From positions 1 to 64,000 of the forward strand of contig NZ_JAADZV010000009.1 in NCBI RefSeq assembly GCF_010645075.1: DNA of 64,000 nt. The letters run 5' to 3'. Shown here one piece after another: positions 52,655 to 61,697 of the stretch (position 1 is its first letter; every line of letters starts with the position of its first letter). The position numbers and the translations under genes were made by a program. The stretch is from Flavobacterium limi (lineage in GTDB: Bacteria; Bacteroidota; Bacteroidia; Flavobacteriales; Flavobacteriaceae). Under the pieces are notes generated by a model, which had not been told where the DNA came from, did not search any database, and saw only the letters and a list, made by a program, of their open reading frames with translations.

Positions 52655-54066
52655 ATGAAAAAGACAACATCAAAAATAGTTACACTGTCATTGGCAATTA
52701 CGTTGATGGCAGTGGCAAATGAAGCAAAAGCTCAGTCGGTATTTCCAACCGGAGTAACGATTTATAATCCTGCAAAAGCTTATAACAGTTATGTTTTACA
52801 TTCTTCTCCGGATGAAAAATCCCATCTGATTGATATGAATGGTAATGAAGTAAAAAGCTGGCCACATATTGGTTTTCCATCAGAACTCATTGATCCGAAA
52901 AACAATAATGGAAAGAAAGGAAATATCCTGATTCAACTCGAAAACGGACCGGGAGTTTACGGCGGTATTTTTAATAATAAAATACTCGGAGAACAAGACT
53001 GGAATGGTAATACCGTATGGCAATGGGGCAAAAAAGCGCCGGGAGGTGCAGCACGCCAAAACCATGACGTACACCGACTGGCTAACGGAAACACTTTGTT
53101 AGTTGGAACAGTTGACCATATTGTAGCCGGAGTCAGTGATAAACCAATTGACGACCAGACTATTTATGAAGTAAATCCAAACGGCGATATTGTCTGGAAC
53201 TGGAACGCCGGTGAACACATTGACGAATTCGGAATTTCTCCGGAAGGTCGTGAACTGCTTCGAAAAGTTTACATAAACGGAAGAAAGGGACACGGATTCC
53301 TGACTATTAACGATATGCAGCCTATTGGGCCGAATAAATGGTTCAATGCTGGCGATACGAGATTTCATCCCGATAATATTGTAATTGATTCCAGAGAAGT
53401 GAGCTTTATTGCGATTATCGAAAAAAAGACCGGAAAAATCGTCTGGCGTTTAGGTCCTGATTTTGATTTGAAAGAAAACGATCCAAAAGCATCCAACTTT
53501 GTAAATTCAGTAAATCTTCGACCAAGTCTGGCAACGAATGTTCCGCGTCCCGTGGATCGTTTTAGCGGACAGCATGATGCACATATTATTCCGGAAGGTT
53601 TGCCGGGTGCGGGAAATTTATTAGTATTTGACAATCAGGGACCTTCGGGTTATCCTCCAACTTATCTGGCATCTCAATTGGGTTCAAGAATTTTGGAAAT
53701 GATCCAATTAAAAAAGAAATTGTCTGGCAATACACAGCTTTAAGTTCAAATCAGCCGGTTTGGAATTTCTACAGTTCTTTTATTTCAAGCGCCAGACGTT
53801 TACCAAACGGAAATACCTTAATTGATGAAGGCATGAACGGAAGGATTTTTCAGGTAACTCCGTCTGGAGAAATTGTATGGGAATATGTGAATCCGTTTTT
53901 TAAAGAAAGTACCTTATCCGGCACACAAACTATTAATACGAATTGGGTTTTCAGGGCACAACCCGTACCTTATGACTGGGTTCCGGAAGGTACGCCACAC
54001 TCTGAAAAAGGATTACAGCCAATCGACATTTCAAAATTCAGAGTTCCACAAACAAAAAACAACTAA
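52655..54066 (+). pseudogene. Aryl-sulfate sulfotransferase, single frameshift
   Basis: PAPS-independent arylsulfotransferase family (transfers sulfate between phenolic acceptors). Signal peptide from the Met at 52655 (KIVTLSLAITLMAVANEAKAQ). Beta-propeller repeats with NTVWQWGKKAPGG, NGDIVWNWNAGEH, TGKIVWRLGPDF and EIVWEYVNP; candidate active His in SGQHDAHIIPEG. The frame is lost near 53697-53702: one missing base would restore DPIKKEIVWQYTALSSNQPVW and continue to 54066. About 470 aa if restored. No homopolymer here, so either a true mutation or a base-call error. Between susD 3 and sulfatase 5. Confidence 0.82.
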
Positions 54067-54083
54067 TATAAAATTACAGTAAG

Positions 54084-55739
54084 ATGAATCAAAAAAGAAT
54101 TACAACCTTATTCTCAGCCCTGTTGATCGGAGCATTGGGATCTTATCATGGGAATGCGCAAAGCAGTTCTTCAAAACCAAACGTAATCCTGATCATGGTC
54201 GATGATATGGGTTATTCTGACTTAGGAAATTATGGGTCAGAAATAAAAACTCCAAATCTTGATAGACTGGCAACTGAAGGTACGCGCCTTCGCGAATTTT
54301 ACAATAACTCCATTTGTGCACCAACCAGAGCTTCGCTTTTGACAGGTCAGTATCAGCACAAAGCTGGCGTTGGTTATTTTGATGTAAACTTAGGATTACC
54401 GGCTTACCAGGGGTATCTGAACAAAGAATCTTTGACTTTGGGAGAAGTTTTCCGTTCAGGCGGTTACAGCACTTTAATGTCCGGAAAATGGCACGTAGGT
54501 TCTGAAGACAAAGCACAATGGCCAAATCAGAGAGGTTTCGACAAATTTTACGGAATTTTAAAAGGTGCTGCGAATTATTTTAATACAGACGGGTTGCCTT
54601 TCGGTAAAAGCCCGTATCCGGTTGCACTAATCCGTAATAATGAAGAACTGCATCCTAAAGCGGATTCGTATTATTTTACAGATGAAATCGGGAACAATGC
54701 CGTACAATTTTTGGATGAGCAAAACAAAGAAAACAAACCGTTCTTTTTATACATTGCTTTTACTGCTCCTCACTGGCCATTGCAGGCAAAACCGGTTGAC
54801 ATAGCCAAATACAGAGGGAAATTTGATGAAGGCTGGGATGTTTTAAGAGAAAAAAGAATCAAAAAACTGAAAGAAAACGGCATTTTATTAGCCGATCAGA
54901 CGATCGCTCCAAGAGATCCTGAAGTACCGGAATGGAACAAATTAACCTACGACGAAAAACAATTCTGGAAAGCCAAAATGGAAGTTTACGCTGCAATGGT
55001 AGACAACATGGATCAGAATGTTGGAAAAGTTTTAGACAAATTAAAAGCCCTGAAAAAAGACAAGAACACACTGATTGTTTTCATTTCTGACAATGGTGCG
55101 CAGGGCGGATTCAATACTTACAATCCCTTAAGAAGAGGATTGGTGAAAAATGACGGACCAATTGGAACTTCTGGTTCTTTCGATTATCAGGAGCAAAACT
55201 GGGCGTATTTATCCAACACTCCATTGCAGGATTATAAAAATAATATGCACGAAGGTGGTTTCAGTTCGCCTTTCATTGCATGGTATCCTTCCAAAATCAA
55301 AGCAGGAAGAATTGATAAAGGAACAGGTCATTTAATTGACCTTGCCCCTACTTTTTATGATTTAGCAGGAATTCAATATCCAAAAGAATTGAATGGTGTA
55401 ACGTCAAATCCATTACCTGGAAAAAGTTTATTACCGGTCTTAATTGATGGTGCTTCAGAAGTTAACAGAGGCGCTCCGATATTCTGGGAAAGAGCCGGAA
55501 ACAGAGCAGTTAGGGATGGAAAATGGAAACTTGTTTCTATTTATCCTTCTTACCAATGGGAACTTTACAACTTAGAAACAGACCGAGGCGAAACTAAAGA
55601 TGTAGCACAACAAAACCCTGGTGTTGTAAACGAGCTTTCTGCAAAATATTTTGACTGGGCTGATAAAACCGGAGTTGTTGAATACAGCAAATTCAAACAA
55701 AAGAATGAATTGATTCCGGGTGCAGCTGCTAAAAAGTAA
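54084..55739 (+). CDS. Arylsulfatase 5
   Basis: Exported sulfatase of 551 aa. Signal peptide (LFSALLIGALGSYHGNAQ), metal ligands Asp40-Asp41 (IMVDDMGYSD), formylglycine precursor Cys78 in CAPTRASLLTGQY, SGKWHVGS with Lys and His intact, TAPHWPLQ and ISDNGAQGG, HEGGFSSP. Shorter than arylsulfatases 3 and 4, without the LamG-like domain. Last gene of sulfur operon 2; its neighbour is a sulfotransferase, so both may act on aryl sulfates. Confidence 0.92.
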   Translation: MNQKRITTLFSALLIGALGSYHGNAQSSSSKPNVILIMVDDMGYSDLGNYGSEIKTPNLDRLATEGTRLREFYNNSICAPTRASLLTGQYQHKAGVGYFDVNLGLPAYQGYLNKESLTLGEVFRSGGYSTLMSGKWHVGSEDKAQWPNQRGFDKFYGILKGAANYFNTDGLPFGKSPYPVALIRNNEELHPKADSYYFTDEIGNNAVQFLDEQNKENKPFFLYIAFTAPHWPLQAKPVDIAKYRGKFDEGWDVLREKRIKKLKENGILLADQTIAPRDPEVPEWNKLTYDEKQFWKAKMEVYAAMVDNMDQNVGKVLDKLKALKKDKNTLIVFISDNGAQGGFNTYNPLRRGLVKNDGPIGTSGSFDYQEQNWAYLSNTPLQDYKNNMHEGGFSSPFIAWYPSKIKAGRIDKGTGHLIDLAPTFYDLAGIQYPKELNGVTSNPLPGKSLLPVLIDGASEVNRGAPIFWERAGNRAVRDGKWKLVSIYPSYQWELYNLETDRGETKDVAQQNPGVVNELSAKYFDWADKTGVVEYSKFKQKNELIPGAAAKK

Positions 55740-55785
55740 TTTTTTAACCTTATCATTTGCTTTTTCACAGAGCTTAAAATTTTTT

Positions 55786-55845
55786 AAAGACAGAAAAGTA
55801 AGTATAAAAGAACATCTTATACTCATTTTTCTGTCTTTTTTTATT
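55786..55845 (+). terminator. Rho-independent terminator of sulfur operon 2
   Basis: AAAGACAGAAAA (from 55786) pairs with TTTTTCTGTCTTT, with an inner AGTATAA/TTATACT stem and a long T run. Confidence 0.75.
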
Positions 55846-55951
55846 TTAAAAAACAAAACACAAAATTCTAAAAATCAAACAATTAAAACAAAAATATATT
55901 TTACAATCCACCCATACTTCCTATCCTTTCAAAATAAAATTTAAAAAAAAT

Positions 55952-55981
55952 TTGGTTTTCATTATATTAAATTTAACTTTG
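55952..55981 (+). promoter_or_regulatory. Promoter of the cysE operon leader cassette
   Basis: TTG at 55952-55954, 19-bp spacer, TAACTTTG at 55974-55981, then TCTATAGAATTAGTAG. This third copy places cysteine biosynthesis and the encapsulin under the same kind of leader as the sulfatase operons. Confidence 0.78.
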
Positions 55982-56088
55982 TCTATAGAATTAGTAGAGT
56001 TTAAAATAAAAACAACTATATTTTGAAAACAACAGAAAGCATATCTTACATTCTTCCTAAAAAACACACCTATAGCACCTTTTGTTAT

Positions 56089-56106
56089 ATGTGTATGTGT
56101 TGTTAA
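56089..56106 (+). CDS. Leader peptide Met-Cys-Met-Cys-Cys (uORF)
   Basis: ATG TGT ATG TGT TGT TAA about 108 nt downstream of the promoter and 164 nt before cysE. An inverted repeat TTCGTTT/AAACGAA follows (56120-56166) and could form an attenuator hairpin. A cysteine-codon leader ahead of serine acetyltransferase is the textbook place for amino-acid-responsive control. Confidence 0.72.
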   Translation: MCMCC

Positions 56107-56270
56107 ACTCTCCACCATTTTCGTTTTGCAAAAGATTTGTAATTAGAAAATCCAAATTGAAACGAATTTTCATAAACCAAAGATTTCTCATTGAATACTA
56201 TATAATCTTTTAGATGTTTTTTACATCCAAAGGGTTACACTATTGCAATAAAACCAAAAAACAACCAAAT

Positions 56271-57095
56271 ATGAACTCATTTTATCAGGAAATAGCCAAT
56301 CAGCATCAGAACTTACTGATTCTGCCTCCAAAAAAATTAATACATCATTTTATTGATGAGTTGTTTTGTGTCTTGTTTTCAACGACCTCAAAATCGTTGG
56401 GAAATATAACTATCATTGAAGGAAAATTTACTGAACTTGAAATTCAGTTCAATGAATTGGTATTGGATTTTGCTCCTGAAAGCGAAGAAAGTCAGTGGCA
56501 AACCAAAACGTTTTTTGAAGCATTGCCGGGTTTGCATAAAAAAGTAATAGACGATGCCAGAACTATTTTTGCTAAAGATCCTGCTGCCAAAACTCTGGAG
56601 GAGGTTTTATATTCTTACCCTGTTTTTTTTGCCATTGCAATTTATCGCTTTTCACATCAGCTTTGGGAGCAGGATTTAAAGCTTCTGGCACGAACCATCT
56701 CAGAATATGCACATATCAAGACCAGTATCGAAATTCATCCCGGAGCTCAGATTGGAGACGACTTTGCCATAGACCACGGCACTGGAATTGTGATTGGCGA
56801 AACAGCTGTAATCGGAAATAATGTTCAAATCTATCAGGGCGTTACGCTGGGCGCTTTGAGCGTAAAAAAAGAAGAAGCTTTCATCAAAAGACATCCCACA
56901 ATTGAAGACAATGTAGTTATTTATGCCAACAGTACTATTCTTGGAGGACAGACAACCGTAGGAAGGGATTCCATCATTGGAGGAAATGTCTGGCTTACGT
57001 ATACGGTTCCGTCAAACTCGGTGGTATATCATAAAAATGAGATGAAAGTAAAAGATAACAACCCCTTCCCGGAACCCATTTTTTATTCAATATAG
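56271..57095 (+). CDS. cysE: Serine O-acetyltransferase
   Basis: Makes O-acetylserine from serine and acetyl-CoA, the first committed step of cysteine synthesis (274 aa from the Met at 56271; the upstream Met at 56214 gives an unrelated 19-residue extension). C-terminal left-handed beta helix with hexapeptide repeats: IEIHPGAQIGDDFAIDHGTG, IVIGETAVIGNNVQIYQGV, TLGALSV. Catalytic His169 is in IDHGTG. EpsC/SAT-type with an N-terminal helical domain. First gene of the operon with cysteine synthase and the encapsulin. Confidence 0.93.
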   Translation: MNSFYQEIANQHQNLLILPPKKLIHHFIDELFCVLFSTTSKSLGNITIIEGKFTELEIQFNELVLDFAPESEESQWQTKTFFEALPGLHKKVIDDARTIFAKDPAAKTLEEVLYSYPVFFAIAIYRFSHQLWEQDLKLLARTISEYAHIKTSIEIHPGAQIGDDFAIDHGTGIVIGETAVIGNNVQIYQGVTLGALSVKKEEAFIKRHPTIEDNVVIYANSTILGGQTTVGRDSIIGGNVWLTYTVPSNSVVYHKNEMKVKDNNPFPEPIFYSI

Positions 57096-57160
57096 AAATT
57101 TTTAAACCATATAAGCGATGTAAGTTCATTTAAAGTAATGTGTGAATTTAAAAAGTTTGT

Positions 57161-57260
57161 TTCACACAGATTTTAAAAGATTTAAGCAGATATACACAGA
57201 TTACTTTCATTAATGGATTATTTAAAATTAAATCTGCCAAAATCTGCAGAATCTGCGTGA
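57161..57260. repeat. Intergenic AATCTGC-type repeat, copy 3
   Basis: CACACAGATTTTAAAAGATT at the left and AAATCTGCCAAAATCTGCAG at the right in the cysE-cysK gap. Related to 6158-6243 and 10649-10760. Confidence 0.45.
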
Positions 57261-57337
57261 AAAAAATTAACAGATCGGCAGAATAAAACTAAAATGAACT
57301 TACCACTTATATGGTGAACAAAACCAAAAACAGCATT

Positions 57338-58246
57338 ATGAAATACCAAAATATATTAGAAACTATAGGGAATACACCACACGTAAGGCTCAACAAGCTT
57401 TTCAAAAATCATCAGGTTTGGATTAAGCTTGAAAAAACAAATCCGGGTTCGAGCATCAAAGACCGAATCGCGCTGGCTATGATTGAAGATGCAGAGAAAA
57501 AAGGACTTTTAAATCCTGATTCTGTAATTATTGAGCCAACTTCGGGGAATACCGGAATTGGACTGGCATTGGTTGGAGCTGTAAAAGGATACAAAGTCAT
57601 TTTGGTAATGCCGGAATCTATGAGTCTCGAACGAAGAAAAATCATGAATGCCTACGGTGCCGAATTCGTTTTGACACCAAGAGAAAAAGGAACTTCCGGA
57701 GCTGTCGAAAAAGCGCATGAACTGGCTGCCGCAACTCCCAATTCGTTCATCCCATTGCAATTTAATAACCCTGCAAATGTTGAAATTCATGAAAGAACAA
57801 CCGCTCAGGAAATCATTAAAGATTTTCCCGATGGAATTGACTATCTGATCACCGGAGTTGGAACCGGCGGACATATTACAGGAGTTTCCAAAATTTTAAA
57901 ACAGCATTTTCCAAATTTAAAAACTTATGCCGTCGAACCTGCTTTATCCCCTGTTTTAAGTGGTGGACAGCCCTCCCCTCATCCCTTACAGGGAATTGGT
58001 GCAGGATTTATTCCTCAGGTTTTTAACAGCAGATATATTGATGAAGTTATTACTGTCGAAAAAGATGCAGCCTTTAATTATGCGAAAAAAATAACCCGTG
58101 ATGAAGGAATTTTTGCCGGCATATCAACTGGGGCAGTACTTTCAGCAGTTGCCCATAAACTAAAGGACATTCCTGAAAATGCCGTGGTCCTGACTTTTAA
58201 CTACGACACAGGCGAAAGGTATTTATCTATTGAACAACTCTATTAA
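57338..58246 (+). CDS. cysK: Cysteine synthase (O-acetylserine sulfhydrylase)
   Basis: PLP enzyme that makes cysteine from O-acetylserine and sulfide (302 aa from the Met at 57338, giving the family start [18 protein letters not shown]). PLP Lys41 in NPGSSIKDR, asparagine loop [10 protein letters not shown], phosphate-binding [11 protein letters not shown], and QGIGAGFIP. Downstream of cysE in the same operon; substrate sulfide could come from the sulfate pathway or from stored sulfur. Whether CysK or CysM type is not certain. Confidence 0.93.
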   Translation: MKYQNILETIGNTPHVRLNKLFKNHQVWIKLEKTNPGSSIKDRIALAMIEDAEKKGLLNPDSVIIEPTSGNTGIGLALVGAVKGYKVILVMPESMSLERRKIMNAYGAEFVLTPREKGTSGAVEKAHELAAATPNSFIPLQFNNPANVEIHERTTAQEIIKDFPDGIDYLITGVGTGGHITGVSKILKQHFPNLKTYAVEPALSPVLSGGQPSPHPLQGIGAGFIPQVFNSRYIDEVITVEKDAAFNYAKKITRDEGIFAGISTGAVLSAVAHKLKDIPENAVVLTFNYDTGERYLSIEQLY

Positions 58247-58324
58247 AATCAGAATATTAACGATAAATCAATTGAATTAAAATTTAGCAAATAAACAAAT
58301 CAATTAACCTTTAAAAATTAAATT

Positions 58325-59245
58325 ATGGCAGAATCAAAAAAACAACAGACCGCATTAGGCGATGTAGCTGCAAGACAACTCGCAATTGCAACACGCTCAG
58401 TTCCTCAAATTGGAACCATTTCACCACGCTGGCTAACACACCTATTACACTGGACACCTGTTGAATCAGGGGTTTATCGTCTGAATAAAGTAAAAGACGG
58501 AAGTCACATCGAAGTAGATTGCTCTGCAAGGGACGAAAGAATTTTACCAAACACTTTCGTAGATTACATCGATAACCCAAGAGAGTATAATCTGGCAGCT
58601 GTTCAGACTATTGTAGATGTTCATACCCGCGTTTCCGACTTATACAGCAAACCTTACAACCAAATTACTGAACAATTACGTCTGGCAATTGAAACTATCA
58701 AAGAACGTCAGGAAAGCGAATTGATCAATAATAAAGATTACGGTTTATTGAGTAATGTAGCTCCTTCGCAAATTATAAAAACGAGAACAGGTGCTCCTAC
58801 TCCGGATGATTTAGATGAATTGTTGACAAAAGTGTGGAAAGAACCTGGATTCTTTCTTTTGCACCCCTTAGCAATTGCTGCTTTTGGCCGTGAGTGCACG
58901 CGTCGTGGTGTTCCGCCTCCGACAACCTCTTTATTTGGATCTCAATTTTTAACATGGAGAGGTATTCCGCTTATTCCATCTGATAAACTGCCTATTCAAA
59001 ACGGTAAATCAAAAATCATCTTGTTACGTACAGGCGAAAGCCGTCAGGGCGTTATCGGATTGATTCAGCCAGGATTACAAGGCGAGCAGTCACCTGGATT
59101 ATCCGTTCGTTTCATGGGCATAAACGAAAAAGCAATTGCTTCTTATCTGGTTTCCCTCTATTGCTCATTAGCTATTTTGGTAGATGATGCGATTGCCGTT
59201 TTAGAAGATGTAGAAATAGGAAAGTATCATGAGTACAAATACTAA
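58325..59245 (+). CDS. Family 2A encapsulin shell protein
   Basis: HK97-fold protein (306 aa) that self-assembles into a nanocompartment. The sequence reads as the SrpI/family 2A type: LARATRS-like start region AARQLAIATRSVPQIGTISPR, WLTHLLHWTPVESGVYRLNK, RILPNTFVDYIDNPREY, FLLHPLAIAAFGRECTRRGV, FLTWRGIPLIPSDKLPI, and LLRTGESRQGVIGL. No cyclic-nucleotide-binding insertion, so 2A rather than 2B. Known homologues enclose a cysteine desulfurase and in Acinetobacter store elemental sulfur. Its end overlaps the cargo gene by 17 bp. Confidence 0.93.
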   Translation: MAESKKQQTALGDVAARQLAIATRSVPQIGTISPRWLTHLLHWTPVESGVYRLNKVKDGSHIEVDCSARDERILPNTFVDYIDNPREYNLAAVQTIVDVHTRVSDLYSKPYNQITEQLRLAIETIKERQESELINNKDYGLLSNVAPSQIIKTRTGAPTPDDLDELLTKVWKEPGFFLLHPLAIAAFGRECTRRGVPPPTTSLFGSQFLTWRGIPLIPSDKLPIQNGKSKIILLRTGESRQGVIGLIQPGLQGEQSPGLSVRFMGINEKAIASYLVSLYCSLAILVDDAIAVLEDVEIGKYHEYKY

Positions 59246-61121
59246 CAACAACAGTTTGTATAACGTAGACGATTTGCAGCACATAGCTAATGAGTTGTTT
59301 AAAGCCCTGCCCAATGAGTTTCCAAAGGAAATTTCACTGAGTCCAGACCATAACGATCATCCAAAAGCTACAAAGGTTGTGGAAACGCTATTGAGTGCAG
59401 GAAACCTCGAAGAATTTACGCCAAATACCAGTTTGCAGAACCCAACAACAGCCTACCCTTCTCATTCACCCGTGAGTGGTTTTGGGGTATCGCCATCGGT
59501 TGGTAGTTATGCAAACACAGGTGTTACAGATTTATTACCAACTGATTTGGACACCGTTTTTCCAAACGATAAAAAATTCAACATCAACAATCCGAATACA
59601 GGTTTTAGCGATGTTAATTTAAAACGTGGAAATGATTCCAACGCTTTTTCTTCTTTTAATTTAAATGATAATTACCTGCCTTTTCAAACACAGGGATCGT
59701 CATTTGAAAGCGAATTAAAAGAAGCTTTGACAAGTGTAAATACAGTATTCGGAATCCAGTCGGCTTTGGTGACAAACCCAACAGAAATCCAGAGTTCGTA
59801 TTATTTTCTTGAAGATAATCCTTTTGCTTTTGACAAAAAAAGCCAACTTCCTGCATTGGGTCATAAAAATTCATTTCATGAGTTCAATCAATTAGAAAGT
59901 GCCCCTTTTGATGCTAATCTGATTAAAAAAGATTTTCCGATCCTAAGAGAAAAAGTAAACGGAAAACCGCTGATTTGGTTTGATAATGCCGCAACAACTC
60001 AAAAACCAAAATCGGTAATCGATCGTATTGCTTATTTTTATGAGCATGAAAATTCGAATATTCACCGTGCAGCACATGAATTGGCAGCAAGGGCTTCTGA
60101 TGCTTACGAAGCAGCAAGAGAAAAAGTTAAAACGTTTCTAAATGCTGGTTCGATAAACGAAATTGTTTTTGTACGCGGCGCTACCGAAGGAATCAATCTG
60201 ATAGCTCAAAGCTGGGGAGAAAACAATCTGTCAGTCGGAGACGAAATTGTGGTGAGTAATTTAGAACATCATGCCAACATTGTTCCCTGGAAACGATTAG
60301 CCGATAAAAAAGGTCTAAAATTAAGAATAATTCCGGTTGATGATGACGGACAAATTCTTTTGGATGAATATGCAAAACTGCTGAATTCTAAAACCAAAAT
60401 TGTTGCTTTTACACAGGTTTCAAACGCACTTGGAACCGTAACTCCAGCTAAGAAAATGGTCGAAATGGCACAGGCTGTCGGAGCCAGAGTTTTACTCGAC
60501 GGAGCGCAGTCTGTTTCACACATGAAAGTAGATGTTCAGGATTTGAATGCAGACTGGCTGGTTTTTTCAGGCCATAAAATATTTGGTCCAACGGGAATTG
60601 GTGTTTTATATGGAAAAGAAGATTTGCTGAACGGCATGCAGCCTTACCAATCCGGAGGAAACATGATTCAGGATGTGACTTTTGAGGAAATCAAATACCA
60701 CAAAGCCCCGAATCGTTTCGAAGCCGGAACCGGCAATATTGCCGATGCTATTGGACTTGGAGCTGCTATCGATTATGTTACAAAAATCGGTATCAACGCC
60801 ATCGGGCAATACGAACACTTTTTATTGGAATATGCCACCAAACTTCTGAAAGAAATCCCGGGGGTTCGATTAATAGGAACTGCTGCCAATAAGGCAAGTG
60901 TGCTTTCTTTTAATTTACAAGGCTACTCTAATGACGAAGTGGGTCAGGCTTTAAACAAAGAAGGTATCGCTGTTAGAACCGGCCATCATTGCGCCCAGCC
61001 AATTTTACGCCGATTGGGAGTTGAAACTACAGTTCGACCTTCACTGGCTTTTTATAATACGACTCAGGATGTCGATAAATTTATAGAGACCTTGTGGGAA
61101 CTTAAAAAAGTCAGATTTTAA
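59229..61121 (+). CDS. Encapsulin cargo cysteine desulfurase (SufS-like) with N-terminal loading region
   Basis: A 630-aa protein of two parts. Residues 1-225 are rich in Asn, Ser, Pro and Thr and look disordered, with short Phe/Leu/Pro motifs (DLLPTDLDTVFPNDKKF, FEDNPF-like YYFLEDNPFAFD); this is the cargo-loading region typical of family 2A systems. Residues about 228-630 are a SufS/CsdA-type desulfurase releasing sulfur from cysteine: FDNAATTQKP, NIHRAAHELA, PLP Lys450 in FSGHKIFGPTG, and catalytic Cys588 in RTGHHCAQP. Overlaps the shell gene, so expression is coupled. Confidence 0.94.
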   Translation: MSTNTNNNSLYNVDDLQHIANELFKALPNEFPKEISLSPDHNDHPKATKVVETLLSAGNLEEFTPNTSLQNPTTAYPSHSPVSGFGVSPSVGSYANTGVTDLLPTDLDTVFPNDKKFNINNPNTGFSDVNLKRGNDSNAFSSFNLNDNYLPFQTQGSSFESELKEALTSVNTVFGIQSALVTNPTEIQSSYYFLEDNPFAFDKKSQLPALGHKNSFHEFNQLESAPFDANLIKKDFPILREKVNGKPLIWFDNAATTQKPKSVIDRIAYFYEHENSNIHRAAHELAARASDAYEAAREKVKTFLNAGSINEIVFVRGATEGINLIAQSWGENNLSVGDEIVVSNLEHHANIVPWKRLADKKGLKLRIIPVDDDGQILLDEYAKLLNSKTKIVAFTQVSNALGTVTPAKKMVEMAQAVGARVLLDGAQSVSHMKVDVQDLNADWLVFSGHKIFGPTGIGVLYGKEDLLNGMQPYQSGGNMIQDVTFEEIKYHKAPNRFEAGTGNIADAIGLGAAIDYVTKIGINAIGQYEHFLLEYATKLLKEIPGVRLIGTAANKASVLSFNLQGYSNDEVGQALNKEGIAVRTGHHCAQPILRRLGVETTVRPSLAFYNTTQDVDKFIETLWELKKVRF

Positions 61122-61183
61122 TAAAACAGATTCATAACTCAAACTCATAATTGTTTTTTTTGATATTTTAAGCAATTATAGCC

Positions 61184-61213
61184 AAAGCGATTGTTTTCGG
61201 ACAATCGCTTTTT
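61184..61213 (+). terminator. Rho-independent terminator of the cysE-encapsulin operon
   Basis: AAAGCGATTGT (61184-61194) / ACAATCGCTTTTT (61201-61213), 11-bp stem with loop TTTCGG and T run. Confidence 0.8.
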
Positions 61214-61244
61214 GATTAATATAACTAAGAAAAGAAAGTGAAAT

Positions 61245-61697
61245 TTAAGATGCCATAGCAATTTCTAATGGTGCAGCTATTTTTGCTAAAGTAAGAGGAT
61301 CTGAATACCCTAAGAAAAAAACATCTAATATTTCCTGGAATACAGGATCTGCATTTTCTGTCTGAGAAAAAAGAGTCATTGAAGAACGAAGCTTTCTTGC
61401 GTTTAATTCTCCAAGAATAGCTTCGATTGATTTTGCTTTATATTCCAGAAGAACATTGCAAATTTCAATCAAATGCTTCGCTAGAACAGGGTGATTCAAA
61501 AAATCTTCTGCCTCTTTAAGATTAGCAAGAGCGTAATATTTAGAGATTGTGCTTTTGCCCAGACCTTTTAGCTGCGGAAAAATAAACCACATCCAATGCG
61601 TTTCCTTACTTCCTTTTTTCAATTCGGAGTAAGCAGTAAGATAAAGTTTGTTCTGTGCATCTAAAAAGCGTGTTAAATCATTATTTGCGTAAGCCAT
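61245..61697 (-). CDS. DUF1810 family protein
   Basis: A 150-aa cytoplasmic protein of the DUF1810 family: NDLTRFLDAQNKLYLTAYSE, HWMWFIFPQLKGLGKS, YYALANLKEAEDFLNHPVL and KLRSSMTLFSQ are family-typical. I start at 61697 because DUF1810 proteins begin with this segment; an upstream Met at 61724 is possible. Biological role unknown. Confidence 0.8.
   Translation of the reverse strand: MAYANNDLTRFLDAQNKLYLTAYSELKKGSKETHWMWFIFPQLKGLGKSTISKYYALANLKEAEDFLNHPVLAKHLIEICNVLLEYKAKSIEAILGELNARKLRSSMTLFSQTENADPVFQEILDVFFLGYSDPLTLAKIAAPLEIAMAS

Noticed and set aside
55921-56118. Minus-strand ORF of 65 codons over the cysE leader
   Set aside because: Antisense to the conserved promoter and mini-ORF; A/T-driven composition and not preserved at the other two copies.
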